This document shows positions 1-8,935 of a stretch of DNA of 64,000 nucleotides, in pieces. The notes below the pieces were generated by a model. That model was not told the DNA's origin, did no database searches, and saw only the letters and a list, made by a program, of their open reading frames with translations. The translations under genes and the position numbers were made by a program. The stretch covers positions 10,943 to 74,942 of the forward strand of contig CAZSDZ010000008.1 in NCBI GenBank assembly GCA_964605795.1, written 5' to 3'. Each line of letters opens with the position of its first letter. The stretch's first letter is position 1. This DNA is from JAFGOM01 sp964605795 (GTDB taxonomy: Archaea; Halobacteriota; Methanomicrobia; Methanomicrobiales; Methanospirillaceae).

Positions 1-2
1 GC

Positions 3-266
3 ATCGATCACATGAGTGTGCTGTCACATCTCCGACGTGTCATCTCTCCCCTCTCCCGTTCCCAGCCGCACTTTGAGGCTCGTGATCTTCACCCGACACA
101 ATGGGGTCGTATCTGTCCCAGTGAGACCCCTGAAGGTCCGAATTGTGGTCTTGTAAAGAACTTTTCTCAGATGGTTGAGATCAGTAAGGGTGTACCTGAT
201 GACACCGAGATCATCCGCCTGTTGTATACGATTGGAGTCGATCAGATCAGGAGTGAGATCTCATGA
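3..266 (+). CDS. rpoB2: RNA polymerase subunit B'' (C-terminal end, partial)
   Basis: Only the last 87 codons are present; the reading frame is open through the left edge, so the true start lies outside. The visible part carries the hallmark lobe/fork sequence of the beta-type subunit, RDLHPTQWGRICPSETPEGP followed by NCGLVKN, which lies near the split point of archaeal B. B'' supplies the N-terminal half of the second-largest RNA polymerase subunit. It overlaps rpoB1 by four bases (ATGA), the normal arrangement for the split B'' and B' genes, so translation is probably coupled. Confidence 0.96.
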   Translation: MDHMSVLSHLRRVISPLSRSQPHFEARDLHPTQWGRICPSETPEGPNCGLVKNFSQMVEISKGVPDDTEIIRLLYTIGVDQIRSEIS

Positions 267-2083
267 TCACCACGAAATCGAGGGTATTTGTTGATGGTGC
301 ACTGATAGGTCTTACCGACAGCCCGATGGAGCTGGTTGAGCGGATTCGTCTCATGCGCAGACAGGGTGCCATCTCAACCGAGGTGAACTGCTCGTACAAG
401 GAGTTTAACGGTGATGTCATCATCCATACCGACAGGGGTCGTGCAAGAAGACCTCTTATCGTGTTATCAGATGGCAGACCCCTCATCTCTGATGATGATC
501 TTGCAAAGTTAAAAAATGGTGAGATAGACTATACCTACCTGATTGGGAAAGGGTATATCGAGTTTATCGATGCAGAGGAGGAGGAAGATCTATACCTTGC
601 CATCAATCCCGAAGATATCACCCCAGAACACACCCATCTTGAGATCGATCCTTCCCTTATTCTCGGGCTCGGAGCTGCCCACGTTCCTTTCCCTGAGCAC
701 AATGCAAGTCCCCGTGTCACCATGGGAGCAGGAATGGTCAAGCAGGCACTCGGTTTTGCTTCTGCAAATATGAAACTGAGGCCAGATACGCGTGGTCACC
801 AGTTACATTATGTCCAGAAACCGCTCGTTCGTACCCAGACATCAAAGGTCATCGGGTCAGATGACCGGCCTGCAGGCCAGAACTTCGTGGTTGCCATCCT
901 CAGTTATGAAGGGTATAACATTGAAGATGCTCTTATCTTCAACAAATCCTCGATTGAACGGGGTCTTGGCAGGTCGCACTTTTACCGGACGTATGAGGGA
1001 GAAGAACGCCGTTATCCCGGTGGTCAGCTCGACAGGATAGAGATACCAGACGAAGAGGTGACGGGAGCCCACGGAGCAGATTATTATGCCAATCTCGATG
1101 ATGACGGGATAATCAACCCAGAGACCGTTGTCAGGGAGAAGGATGTCATCATCGGCAAGACCTCTCCGCCACGGTTCCTTGAAGAACCGACGAGTGAACT
1201 CATCACGGTAGAGAAGAGACGTGATACCTCGGTGACTATGCGAAGCAATGAACACGGGATCGTAGACACGGTCATCCTTACCGAAGGCGAGAATAACTCA
1301 AAACTGGTCAAGGTCAGAACCCGTGACTTACGGATACCTGAAGTTGGTGACAAGTTTGCATCACGCCACGGGCAGAAAGGTGTCATCGGTCTCATCACCC
1401 CTGCGGTTGATATGCCCTTTACCGAGAGCGGTATGGTACCGGATCTCGTGATAAATCCCCATGCCATCCCGTCACGTATGACCATCGGCCATATGCTTGA
1501 GATGCTTGGTGGCAAGGTGGGATCCATGGAAGGGCGGCGTATTGACAGTACCGCTTTTTCAGGAGAACGTGAGGAGAATCTCAGGGCATCCTTAAAGCAG
1601 CACGGTTTTTCCCATACCGGACGTGAAGCAATGTGGGACGGAATCACCGGCCGCCGGTATGCAGCAGATATTTACATGGGTGTTATTTACTACCAGAAAC
1701 TCTACCACATGGTATCGTCAAAGATGCACGCACGATCCCGTGGACCAGTCCAGGTTCTTACCCGTCAGCCGACCGAGGGGCGTGCCCGTGAAGGTGGTCT
1801 CCGGTTTGGTGAGATGGAACGTGATGTGATGATCGGGCACGGTGCTGCGATGGCCTTAAAAGAACGTCTCCTGGATGAATCTGACAAGGTATCAGAATAT
1901 GTCTGTGCCCGGTGTGGAATGGTCGCCATGCTTGACCGGAAACTCAACTCGACCCGGTGCCTTAACTGTGGCGGTGATACCGATATCTACCCGGTTGAGA
2001 TGAGTTATGCATTCAAACTGTTACTCGATGAGATGAAGAGTATGGCGATTGCACCCCGGATGTGCCTTGAGGATGTTGTTTAA
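263..2083 (+). CDS. rpoB1: DNA-directed RNA polymerase subunit B'
   Basis: This is the C-terminal half of the second-largest RNA polymerase subunit, 606 residues, the usual size for a split archaeal B'. Seen in the sequence: the hybrid-binding region with GYNIEDALIFN, the segment KFASRHGQKGVIG, the switch-region sequence GGLRFGEMERD, and a C-terminal zinc ribbon (CARCGM ... CLNCGG) that docks on the large subunit. It starts inside the stop codon of rpoB2 and is followed 15 bases later by rpoA1, preceded by a GGAG ribosome-binding site. It is part of the rpoB2-B1-A1-A2 operon. Confidence 0.98.
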   Translation: MITTKSRVFVDGALIGLTDSPMELVERIRLMRRQGAISTEVNCSYKEFNGDVIIHTDRGRARRPLIVLSDGRPLISDDDLAKLKNGEIDYTYLIGKGYIEFIDAEEEEDLYLAINPEDITPEHTHLEIDPSLILGLGAAHVPFPEHNASPRVTMGAGMVKQALGFASANMKLRPDTRGHQLHYVQKPLVRTQTSKVIGSDDRPAGQNFVVAILSYEGYNIEDALIFNKSSIERGLGRSHFYRTYEGEERRYPGGQLDRIEIPDEEVTGAHGADYYANLDDDGIINPETVVREKDVIIGKTSPPRFLEEPTSELITVEKRRDTSVTMRSNEHGIVDTVILTEGENNSKLVKVRTRDLRIPEVGDKFASRHGQKGVIGLITPAVDMPFTESGMVPDLVINPHAIPSRMTIGHMLEMLGGKVGSMEGRRIDSTAFSGEREENLRASLKQHGFSHTGREAMWDGITGRRYAADIYMGVIYYQKLYHMVSSKMHARSRGPVQVLTRQPTEGRAREGGLRFGEMERDVMIGHGAAMALKERLLDESDKVSEYVCARCGMVAMLDRKLNSTRCLNCGGDTDIYPVEMSYAFKLLLDEMKSMAIAPRMCLEDVV

Positions 2084-2098
2084 GGAGCGTGAGGAGAT

Positions 2099-4759
2099 AT
2101 GCCAAGCCCAAAGCGAATAGGAAAAATAGAATTTGGCCTGCTCTCCCCGAAAGAGATTCGCCAGATGAGTGTCAGGAAGATCATCTGGGCAGATACCTAC
2201 GATGATGACGGATTCCCGTATCCCCAGGGTCTGATGGATCTCCATCTCGGAGTCATCGATCCCGGTTTACGGTGTAAGACCTGTTCCCAGAAGTCAGGAG
2301 AATGTCCTGGTCATTTTGGACACATAGAACTGGCAAAGCCGGTCATTCATGTCGGGTATACCCGGCTTATCAGAAAACTGCTGCGTGTGACCTGCCGTGA
2401 GTGTGGAAGGCTCCTGCTTTCTTCTGATGAGATAGAAAAGATCATCGGTACCGAGATCTCTGCAACCGGAGATTCATTAACCGAGAAAGATATCAAGAAG
2501 GAGAGAATCTGTCCGCATTGTGGAGAACAGCAGTTAAAGATTAACTTTGAGAAACCAACGACCTTTGCCGAGATAGCAACCGATGAACGGGGAAAGAAGG
2601 TTGAGAACAAACTGACTCCTGCAGATATCAGAGCACGTCTCGAGAAGATACCTGACGAGGATCTCCGCCATCTTGGTATTGATCCCGTGGTAGCTCGTCC
2701 GGAATGGACTGTTCTCACGGTTTTACCCGTTCCTCCGGTCACCATGCGGCCGTCAATCATCCTTGAGAACGGTCAGCGGTCTGAGGATGACCTGACCCAT
2801 AAACTTGTTGATATTATCAGGATAAACCAGCGGTTTAAAGAGAATCAGGATGCAGGGGCACCCCAGCTCATCATAGAAGACCTCTGGGAACTGCTCCAGT
2901 ACCACGTGACAACCTACCATGATAACGAGGTGGCAGGGTGTCCGCCGGCACGCCACCGGAGTGGACGCCCCTTAAAAACCCTGTCCCAGCGGCTGAAAGG
3001 AAAAGACGGGAGGTTCAGGGGCAGTTTATCAGGAAAACGTGTCAACTTTTCTTCCCGTACAGTAATCTCTCCAAACCCCAATCTCTCTATCATTGAGGTT
3101 GGAATCCCCTTGCGGATTGCAAACGAGATGACGATACCCATCAGGGTGACACCGTTTAACATCGAGGAGTTACGGGAGATCGTCAGGAATGGTCCTGACC
3201 GGGAAGATGTACGGGATCCCTGCGGTGCGAACTATGCCATTCGTCCAGACAAGCGCAGGGTCCGGCTTACGAAAGGAGTTACCTCGGAGGACGGAAACCT
3301 TGAGTTTATTGCCGAACAGATGGAACCCGGCTGGACAATCGAGCGTCATCTGCGGGACGGGGATATTGTGCTCTTTAACCGTCAGCCATCGCTGCACCGG
3401 ATGAGTATCATGGCTCACCGTGTCAAGGTGATGGATGGCAAGACCTTCCGGTTAAATCCTGCAGTATGTCCCCCATACAACGCCGATTTTGATGGTGACG
3501 AGATGAACCTGCATATCCCCCAGACCGAGGAGGCACGGGCAGAGGCATATCTTCTTGCCTCAGTTCAGGAGAATATTCTCTCACCCCGGTTTGGTGGTCC
3601 TATCATTGGTGGTATCCATGATCATATATCTGGGATCTTCATGCTCACCCATACCCGTCGATGGTTTAACAAGGGTGACGCAATCAGCATGCTGCAGAAT
3701 TGTGATATTGAACGGATGGGAGAGCCGGATAAGATCGAGGATGGTGTTCCGTACTGGACAAACAAGCAGATATTTTCCAAGATTCTTCCCCCCACTCTTA
3801 ACATGGTATTTCAGGCTTCTTCATGTGAGAACTGTGATCAGTGCTTACGCGAGAACTGTGACCGGGATGCCTATGTCAGGATAGTCGATGGAGATCTCCT
3901 CTGTGGTACCATCGATAAAAAAGCCATTGGTGCATTTGATGGTGCAATTGTACACCGGATTATCAGGCAGTACGGATATGCACGGGCAGTGCAGTTCATC
4001 GATGATGTCACAAGACTCTCAATCCGGGCTATCATGTATGATGGATTCACCTTTGCCATCGATGACGAAGATCTCTCAAAGAGTGATTACGGGCAGATCA
4101 GGGAGGTTCTTGAACGTGCGAGCCATGATGTGGAACGCCGGATTCAGATATATGAGGACGGGCAACTCGAACCGATGCCGGGAAGGACAGAGGAAGAGAC
4201 ACTTGAGATGCAGATCATGCAGGTCCTCGGGAAAGCCCGTGACAACACGGGAGAGATTGCAGGAAGACATCTTGGTCTCTCGAACAGTGCTGTTGTCATG
4301 GCAGTCTCGGGTGCCCGGGGTTCAATGCTGAACCTGACACAGATGGCAGGTTGTGTTGGCCAGCAGGCAGTTCGTGGTGAGCGTATTATGCGTGGATACG
4401 AAGATAGGACCCTCCCTCACTTTAAAAAGGGAAACCGGGGAGCAGAGGGTCATGGGTTTGTCAAGAACAGTTACAAATCCGGTTTAAACCCGACTGAATT
4501 CTTTTTCCATGCGATTGGAGGTCGTGAAGGTCTTGTTGATACCGCAGTCAGGACCAGCCAGAGTGGGTACCTGCAGCGGCGGATGATAAATGCACTTCAG
4601 GATCTCAAGGTGGCGTATGACGGGACTGTCAGGACCACGGGTGGCCGGATTATTCAGTTCACATACGGAGAAGACTCAACCGATCCGATGAAGAGTAGTT
4701 TTGGCCAGCCGGTTGATGTTAAGGGTATCGTTGAAAATATCCTCAAAGAGGCGGTCTGA
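2099..4759 (+). CDS. rpoA1: DNA-directed RNA polymerase subunit A'
   Basis: N-terminal two thirds of the largest RNA polymerase subunit, 886 residues. The catalytic magnesium loop NADFDGDEMN is at about residues 461-470, with all three aspartates present. The N-terminal clamp contains zinc-binding pairs (CKTCSQKSGECPGHFGH, then CRECG and CPHCG). The bridge-helix region is near the C-terminus (FFFHAIGGREGLVDTAVRT). The product ends with the usual split-subunit tail. The stop codon overlaps the rpoA2 start by one base (TGATG), so A'' synthesis is probably coupled to A'. Confidence 0.98.
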   Translation: MPSPKRIGKIEFGLLSPKEIRQMSVRKIIWADTYDDDGFPYPQGLMDLHLGVIDPGLRCKTCSQKSGECPGHFGHIELAKPVIHVGYTRLIRKLLRVTCRECGRLLLSSDEIEKIIGTEISATGDSLTEKDIKKERICPHCGEQQLKINFEKPTTFAEIATDERGKKVENKLTPADIRARLEKIPDEDLRHLGIDPVVARPEWTVLTVLPVPPVTMRPSIILENGQRSEDDLTHKLVDIIRINQRFKENQDAGAPQLIIEDLWELLQYHVTTYHDNEVAGCPPARHRSGRPLKTLSQRLKGKDGRFRGSLSGKRVNFSSRTVISPNPNLSIIEVGIPLRIANEMTIPIRVTPFNIEELREIVRNGPDREDVRDPCGANYAIRPDKRRVRLTKGVTSEDGNLEFIAEQMEPGWTIERHLRDGDIVLFNRQPSLHRMSIMAHRVKVMDGKTFRLNPAVCPPYNADFDGDEMNLHIPQTEEARAEAYLLASVQENILSPRFGGPIIGGIHDHISGIFMLTHTRRWFNKGDAISMLQNCDIERMGEPDKIEDGVPYWTNKQIFSKILPPTLNMVFQASSCENCDQCLRENCDRDAYVRIVDGDLLCGTIDKKAIGAFDGAIVHRIIRQYGYARAVQFIDDVTRLSIRAIMYDGFTFAIDDEDLSKSDYGQIREVLERASHDVERRIQIYEDGQLEPMPGRTEEETLEMQIMQVLGKARDNTGEIAGRHLGLSNSAVVMAVSGARGSMLNLTQMAGCVGQQAVRGERIMRGYEDRTLPHFKKGNRGAEGHGFVKNSYKSGLNPTEFFFHAIGGREGLVDTAVRTSQSGYLQRRMINALQDLKVAYDGTVRTTGGRIIQFTYGEDSTDPMKSSFGQPVDVKGIVENILKEAV

Positions 4760-6741
4760 TGAAAAAAGAACTGACAACAAATCAGGCCTTTGCGATAGAA
4801 GTTCTGTCATATTTCTCTGAGCGGAAGATCACGAAAAAATTCCCTGATGACATCCCTGATGAGATTCGTGAATGTCTCCTGACGATGTATGAGGATCAGA
4901 AGAAAGTAGAAGATCCTGATTTTATCCTCGACGATGCAGGGTTTACTGCAGAGATGGACAAACTCGTCTCATCAGGCCAGTTCACAGACTGGCTTGAGGA
5001 AGTCTTCCGTCCTCTTGCAGACGAGGTCATATCAGAAGATGCAGAGAAGTCAGAGACTGATACGATCGTTTCGGTTGCCTCTCCTATCATCCCGGTTACC
5101 AAACCGTTTGTTCCTGACAAAAAATCACAGGAAGTGCGTGATTTTTTTGCTGTTCACCAGATGATGGGAACTGAAATCCCGGAACTTCCTCCTAAAATCG
5201 AGAAAATTCTGAAAGACAAGGTACGTGATATCAAAAAGGAAGAAAATCCGTCGTTCAGACTGACTCAGAAACAGTTCCAGATGTATCTCACTGAAGTTGC
5301 AGAAACAGTGGGATTTGAGGGATGGCTCTGTAAAACCTTCCCTCTCTCTGATAATGAATCCGAGTATGGACATGATGAGGGAAGTTCGAAAATTCTGTAT
5401 TCCGAATTAGTGGTGCCCCTTCCGGATTGGGTTAGTATGGAACGGTTCAACCGGTTGGAGCGATTTAACCGGGATAAATTCAGATGGCTGATGCGGGATC
5501 ATGCTCGGGTATTAGAAGAACTCTCTTCTGATCCAGTGGTGATATCCCGAATCCATGACCGTATCTTTTCACTGATAGAAAAAGATCTGCCTCACCAGAC
5601 AAATACCGATCTCGCAACCATTATCCTCAACCGTGAACTTGAAGGACTAACCGATCCCTCCCGGGTGATCTCCGATGAGCAGGTAGAACAGATATTAAAT
5701 CAGATGGTCAGGGAGTACGAACACACCCGGATTGAACCCTGTGAAGCGGTTGGTATCATTGCAGCCCAGTCAATAGGAGAACCCGGTACCCAGATGACGA
5801 TGCGGACATTCCACTATGCTGGTGTGGCCGAGATCAACGTTACCTTGGGTCTGCCTCGTCTTATCGAGATCATGGATGCAAGGAAAGAACCCTCAACGCC
5901 TACCATGACCATCTACTTACGAAGCGGGTATGCGACTGATCGTGACAAGGCCCGTGAAGTATCATGGTATATCGAAGCGGCCCCGCTCCAGGAGTTTGGT
6001 GATATCACGACAGATATGGCAAACATGCAGATTGTTGTCACCTTAAACAAGCAGGTCTGTGATAAACGCAAGATCTCTGTCGCAGATATCCTTGAAGCAG
6101 CACCCCGCAAAATCAAGGATCGCCGTCATTATCGTGATTTTGAGTGTGAGATCGATGAGAGCATCCCGAAAATGACCTTTATCCCAAAGGACCGTGAAAG
6201 TTACCAGAACCTGTTTCAGTTAAAGGAACATGTGCGAAATGTTATCGTGCAGGGAATCGATGATATCGAGCGTGTTGTGGTGCGAAAAGAGAACGGCGAG
6301 TATATCCTCTATACCGAAGGATCTAATCTTAAGGACGTCTTTGCTGTAAACGGGGTTGATATAACCCGCACGAGGACAAACAATATTAACGAGATATCAC
6401 ACGTCCTTGGGATAGAAGCTGCCCGTAATGCTATTATTTATGAAGCTATTGCAACCCTGCAGGAACAGGGTATCATGGTTGATGTCAGGCATATCATGCT
6501 CGTAGCAGACATGATGTGCATGGAAGGGGAGGTCAAACAGATCGGCAGACATGGTATTGCAGGTGAGAAAGAGAGCGTCCTTTCACGGGCAGCATTCGAG
6601 GTCACGGTCAATCATCTGCTGGATGCAGCTGTTGCGCATGAATCAGATATTCTCTGTGGTGTGACCGAGAATGTGATTGTCGGCCAGCCGATTCAACTCG
6701 GGACTGGAGATGTTAAATTAGTTGTAAGACATACCTCATAG
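4759..6741 (+). CDS. rpoA2: DNA-directed RNA polymerase subunit A'' with long N-terminal extension
   Basis: C-terminal third of the largest polymerase subunit. The conserved core begins near residue 300 and includes EAVGIIAAQSIGEPGTQMTM (trigger-loop region), NVTLGLPRLIEI and a C-terminal part ending in QLGTGDVKLVV. The protein has 660 residues, whereas archaeal A'' is usually about 380-400. The extra roughly 250 residues are N-terminal and acidic. They contain two related blocks, residues 14-86 and 125-196, each ending in a similar stretch (FTDWLEEVFRPL and FEGWLCKTFPL). The start is fixed by the one-base overlap with rpoA1, and the frame is open and continuous with the core, so this is not a sequencing artefact at a gene end. 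No inteins are seen. The function of the extension is unknown. Confidence 0.96.
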   Translation: MKKELTTNQAFAIEVLSYFSERKITKKFPDDIPDEIRECLLTMYEDQKKVEDPDFILDDAGFTAEMDKLVSSGQFTDWLEEVFRPLADEVISEDAEKSETDTIVSVASPIIPVTKPFVPDKKSQEVRDFFAVHQMMGTEIPELPPKIEKILKDKVRDIKKEENPSFRLTQKQFQMYLTEVAETVGFEGWLCKTFPLSDNESEYGHDEGSSKILYSELVVPLPDWVSMERFNRLERFNRDKFRWLMRDHARVLEELSSDPVVISRIHDRIFSLIEKDLPHQTNTDLATIILNRELEGLTDPSRVISDEQVEQILNQMVREYEHTRIEPCEAVGIIAAQSIGEPGTQMTMRTFHYAGVAEINVTLGLPRLIEIMDARKEPSTPTMTIYLRSGYATDRDKAREVSWYIEAAPLQEFGDITTDMANMQIVVTLNKQVCDKRKISVADILEAAPRKIKDRRHYRDFECEIDESIPKMTFIPKDRESYQNLFQLKEHVRNVIVQGIDDIERVVVRKENGEYILYTEGSNLKDVFAVNGVDITRTRTNNINEISHVLGIEAARNAIIYEAIATLQEQGIMVDVRHIMLVADMMCMEGEVKQIGRHGIAGEKESVLSRAAFEVTVNHLLDAAVAHESDILCGVTENVIVGQPIQLGTGDVKLVVRHTS

Positions 6742-6752
6742 GAAGAATTGAA

Positions 6753-7040
6753 ATGGATTTTAATACGTCGCTCAGGCGAGCAATAAAGACCGGAAACGTA
6801 ATTCTCGGACAGAATGAGACCGCTGTCTGTATCGAAGAGAAGAAAGCAAAACTTGTTGTGATGGCTGAAAACTGCCCTATTGCATTCCGGAAGAAGATAG
6901 AAGAAAGAGAGGATACTTCCCTTTATATCTATGAAGGCTCAAGTGTTCAGCTTGGTCGTGCCTGTGGTAAACCCTTTATGGTTAGTGCCCTTGCTATTGT
7001 CGAGCCGGGAGAATCAGACATTCTCTCTATTACCAGGTAG
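6753..7040 (+). CDS. rpl30e: Ribosomal protein L30e
   Basis: A 95-residue protein with the L7Ae/L30e/S12e fold signature: an alanine/glycine-rich first helix (LRRAIKTGNVILGQNET), a central strand KAKLVVMAENCP and a late LGRACGKPFMVSALAI segment that contacts kinked RNA. It belongs to the large ribosomal subunit. Its place directly after rpoA2 and before nusA is the conserved archaeal order. It follows rpoA2 by 11 bases, with a GGAAG ribosome-binding sequence just before the ATG. Confidence 0.95.
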   Translation: MDFNTSLRRAIKTGNVILGQNETAVCIEEKKAKLVVMAENCPIAFRKKIEEREDTSLYIYEGSSVQLGRACGKPFMVSALAIVEPGESDILSITR

Positions 7041-7048
7041 GTCGGGAT

Positions 7049-7477
7049 ATGGGAGTTGTTCTCAATGAAGAGAGCATGGCTCGCATTGCCCAGTTTGAGA
7101 AACTGACCGGTGCGGGAAGCAGAGACTGCATTATGGATAATGAACATGAGCGGTTGATATTTGTGGTAAACACCGGAGAGATGGGATTTGCAATCGGAAA
7201 AAAAGGCGTCAATATACGGAAAGCTGCAGATGCCTTTGGCAAGGAAGTCCAGGTGGTTGAGTACTCAGACGATCCTGCACAGTTTTTACGGAACTGTTTT
7301 CATCCTGCAAAGATCAGGGAGATACAGTTTACTGAAGTAGATGACGGAAAAATTGCTCATGTCATGGTCATGGATGATGACCGTGGTATCGCCATCGGGA
7401 AGTCCGGGCGCAATATTAATCGGGCAAAGGAACTGGCCCGCAGGCAGCATCAGATCGTCAATGTAATTCTTGAGTAA
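7049..7477 (+). CDS. nusA: NusA-like transcription factor (KH-domain)
   Basis: A 142-residue archaeal NusA homologue that consists only of the two KH RNA-binding modules. Their GXXG loops are visible as AIGKKGVNIRKA (about residue 51) and AIGKSGRNINRA (about residue 114). Archaeal NusA lacks the bacterial N-terminal polymerase-binding and S1 domains, so this length is normal. It is believed to act in transcription elongation/termination or RNA binding. It is the last gene of the polymerase operon here; in many archaea rps12 and rps7 follow, but they are absent at this site. Confidence 0.94.
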   Translation: MGVVLNEESMARIAQFEKLTGAGSRDCIMDNEHERLIFVVNTGEMGFAIGKKGVNIRKAADAFGKEVQVVEYSDDPAQFLRNCFHPAKIREIQFTEVDDGKIAHVMVMDDDRGIAIGKSGRNINRAKELARRQHQIVNVILE

Positions 7478-7560
7478 CAGATTAATCGTATATTCCTTCT
7501 TTTTCCCTATTTTTGCGAGAACTATCCTGCGTAACAAATTGCAGGAATGGAGGCCATACT

Positions 7561-7568
7561 TTTATATT
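7561..7568 (+). promoter_or_regulatory. TATA box of the lipoprotein gene
   Basis: TTTATATT is centred about 26 bases upstream of the ATG at 7591, which is the usual archaeal TATA-to-start-site distance. The transcript is therefore predicted to be leaderless. This promoter separates the lipoprotein gene from the polymerase operon. Confidence 0.5.
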
Positions 7569-7590
7569 GTCTGAAGAAAGATAGTCTCCT

Positions 7591-8340
7591 ATGACCTTAC
7601 AAAAGCGGTATGGAGTAGTCATCGGGGTGATTCTGCTCGTGCTCTTATTCGTTTCCCTGGTCTCTGCATGTGATACGGTTATGCAACCTGATAAAGAGAA
7701 AGAAGTAGCAGTCCAGATAAATCAGATGGGGAGGGATTATACCTTTATCTTCCGTGGTGGTGCAGGCCAGTCACAGGTGAAGGATATTGCCGTAGAGGTG
7801 ATAGCCCCGGACGGAACAGAACAGACCGGTACTCTCTCTCCTGACCGGGTAGGTAATGAGGTAACGATCACCGGTACCGGGTGTGGAGACCGGATTGTCG
7901 TCACAGTTACGTATATGAACGGGTATTATTATGTTATCAATGATGATGTCATGGATGTTATCAGTGGCTTTTGTGATACCCAGTACTATGTTGCACAAAA
8001 TCCCTGTGAGGGAACTTCAGCATCATCCTACATGCAACCGGGAGACGTTGTTGCCATTCCTGATGACCGGAGTGTAATAATCCAGGCAAACCCGAATTTA
8101 AACGAACTCGAAGTTCAGTTTCGAGGGGGATTCGGGCAGAATATTCTCTCGTATATTGAGGTTGAATTTATCGAGCCTGACGGAACCCATGAAGTGAAAG
8201 AACTGAAAAACAGATCCGGTGACGAGGTAACCTTCACCTCTACCCAGTGTATCGGGAGGGTTGTTGCAACAGCATACTTCATGGATGGGATGTCATACCG
8301 GTTCTATGATACCCTCATCAGATTTTTAGGCAGATATTAG
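7591..8340 (+). CDS. Predicted secreted lipoprotein with two repeats, function unknown
   Basis: I do not recognise a named family. The 249-residue product starts with a charged end, a hydrophobic stretch (about residues 8-26) and a lipobox-like LVSAC, so it is probably exported and lipid-anchored at Cys27. The mature part holds two homologous halves of about 85 residues. Each has an FRGG(A/F)GQ motif, then V(E/I)V/F-I-PDGT, then G(N/D)EVT(I/F)T-T-C and a YMNG/FMDG segment, which suggests two all-beta domains. Each half keeps a cysteine after the GDEVT strand. It stands alone with its own TATA box and an oligo-T terminator, in the place where rps12 often follows nusA. Confidence 0.8.
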   Translation: MTLQKRYGVVIGVILLVLLFVSLVSACDTVMQPDKEKEVAVQINQMGRDYTFIFRGGAGQSQVKDIAVEVIAPDGTEQTGTLSPDRVGNEVTITGTGCGDRIVVTVTYMNGYYYVINDDVMDVISGFCDTQYYVAQNPCEGTSASSYMQPGDVVAIPDDRSVIIQANPNLNELEVQFRGGFGQNILSYIEVEFIEPDGTHEVKELKNRSGDEVTFTSTQCIGRVVATAYFMDGMSYRFYDTLIRFLGRY

Positions 8341-8354
8341 GATTTTGAACCATC

Positions 8355-8369
8355 TTTTTCTTTTTTTTT
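8355..8369 (+). terminator. Oligo-T terminator after the lipoprotein gene
   Basis: TTTTTC followed by nine T on the coding strand, 15 bases after the stop codon. Oligo-T tracts are the standard archaeal intrinsic termination signal. Confidence 0.6.
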
Positions 8370-8392
8370 AGATGATACCGGAATAATCCGGG

Positions 8393-8399
8393 AAAAAAA
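8393..8399 (-). terminator. Oligo-T terminator after tRNA-Arg
   Basis: On the minus strand seven T start two bases after the tRNA discriminator base. They are followed by a small CCGGA/TCCGG inverted repeat (8378-8391). This fits termination of the tRNA transcript. Confidence 0.5.
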
Positions 8400-8400
8400 G

Positions 8401-8475
8401 CGGACCTGAGGGGATTCGAACCCCCGACATTCGGGTTAGAAGCCCGACGCTCTATCCTGGCTAAGCCACAGATCC
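8401..8475 (-). tRNA. tRNA-Arg (anticodon UCU)
   Basis: 75-base cloverleaf on the minus strand. The acceptor stem GGATCTG pairs with CAGGTCC (one G-U) and the discriminator base is G. The anticodon stem TCGGG/CCCGA encloses the loop CTTCTAA, giving anticodon TCT, which reads AGA/AGG arginine codons. The T arm has TTCGAAT between GGGGG and CCCCT. No intron and no encoded CCA. It lies downstream of the DUF473-like and PAC2 genes on the same strand. Confidence 0.95.
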
Positions 8476-8537
8476 TTCGCCTTTATAGTGTACTCATCAA
8501 AGGAAATGAATATTTGGGTTTCCCATGATGGGAACGA

Positions 8538-8930
8538 TTATTTTGCCCGGAATCGTACCGGACGTACAACCTCGACCCGTCTTGGGTTTATCAAGGTACA
8601 CTCAAGGATCGCTTTTATTGTTGAATCGCCGATATATTTTGCCTTGATCCGGGCGAAGGTTCGTTCCCGTTCGATAACATACATCCCATGGGCAACATCA
8701 ACAGACTGCTTGATATTTATCGATAATGCTATCAGTTCAAGGATGATTCCCGTGTCGCCCGGGTTTAAGTCTTCACAGTTCTCAGAGGTCATAAAGATCG
8801 ACTCGCCCGGCTTTACACCTGCAACAGAGATGATATTATGTGCACTGTTCAGCTCGATGGTCCTCGGGATTCCTTTTTTGAGTTCCTTGATGACATGAGC
8901 TGATATCCCAGTAAGTATTACGCATTCCAT
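8538..8930 (-). CDS. DUF473-like protein
   Basis: 130-residue protein resembling the archaeal DUF473 family found in methanogens: N-terminal CVILTGISAHVIKELK, then RTIELNSAHN, a GESIFMTSENCEDLNPGDTG segment and a basic C-terminal end. No catalytic residues or membrane segments are apparent, and the family's function is not known to me. It sits five bases downstream of the PAC2 gene on the same strand, so the two are probably cotranscribed. The family assignment rests on remembered sequence pattern, not a search. Confidence 0.8.
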   Translation of the reverse strand: MECVILTGISAHVIKELKKGIPRTIELNSAHNIISVAGVKPGESIFMTSENCEDLNPGDTGIILELIALSINIKQSVDVAHGMYVIERERTFARIKAKYIGDSTIKAILECTLINPRRVEVVRPVRFRAK

Positions 8931-8935
8931 TTATA

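Noticed and set aside
857..1647. Long open frames opposite rpoB1 (132 and 187 codons)
   Set aside because: Antisense shadows of a highly conserved gene; no start signals, no family resemblance.
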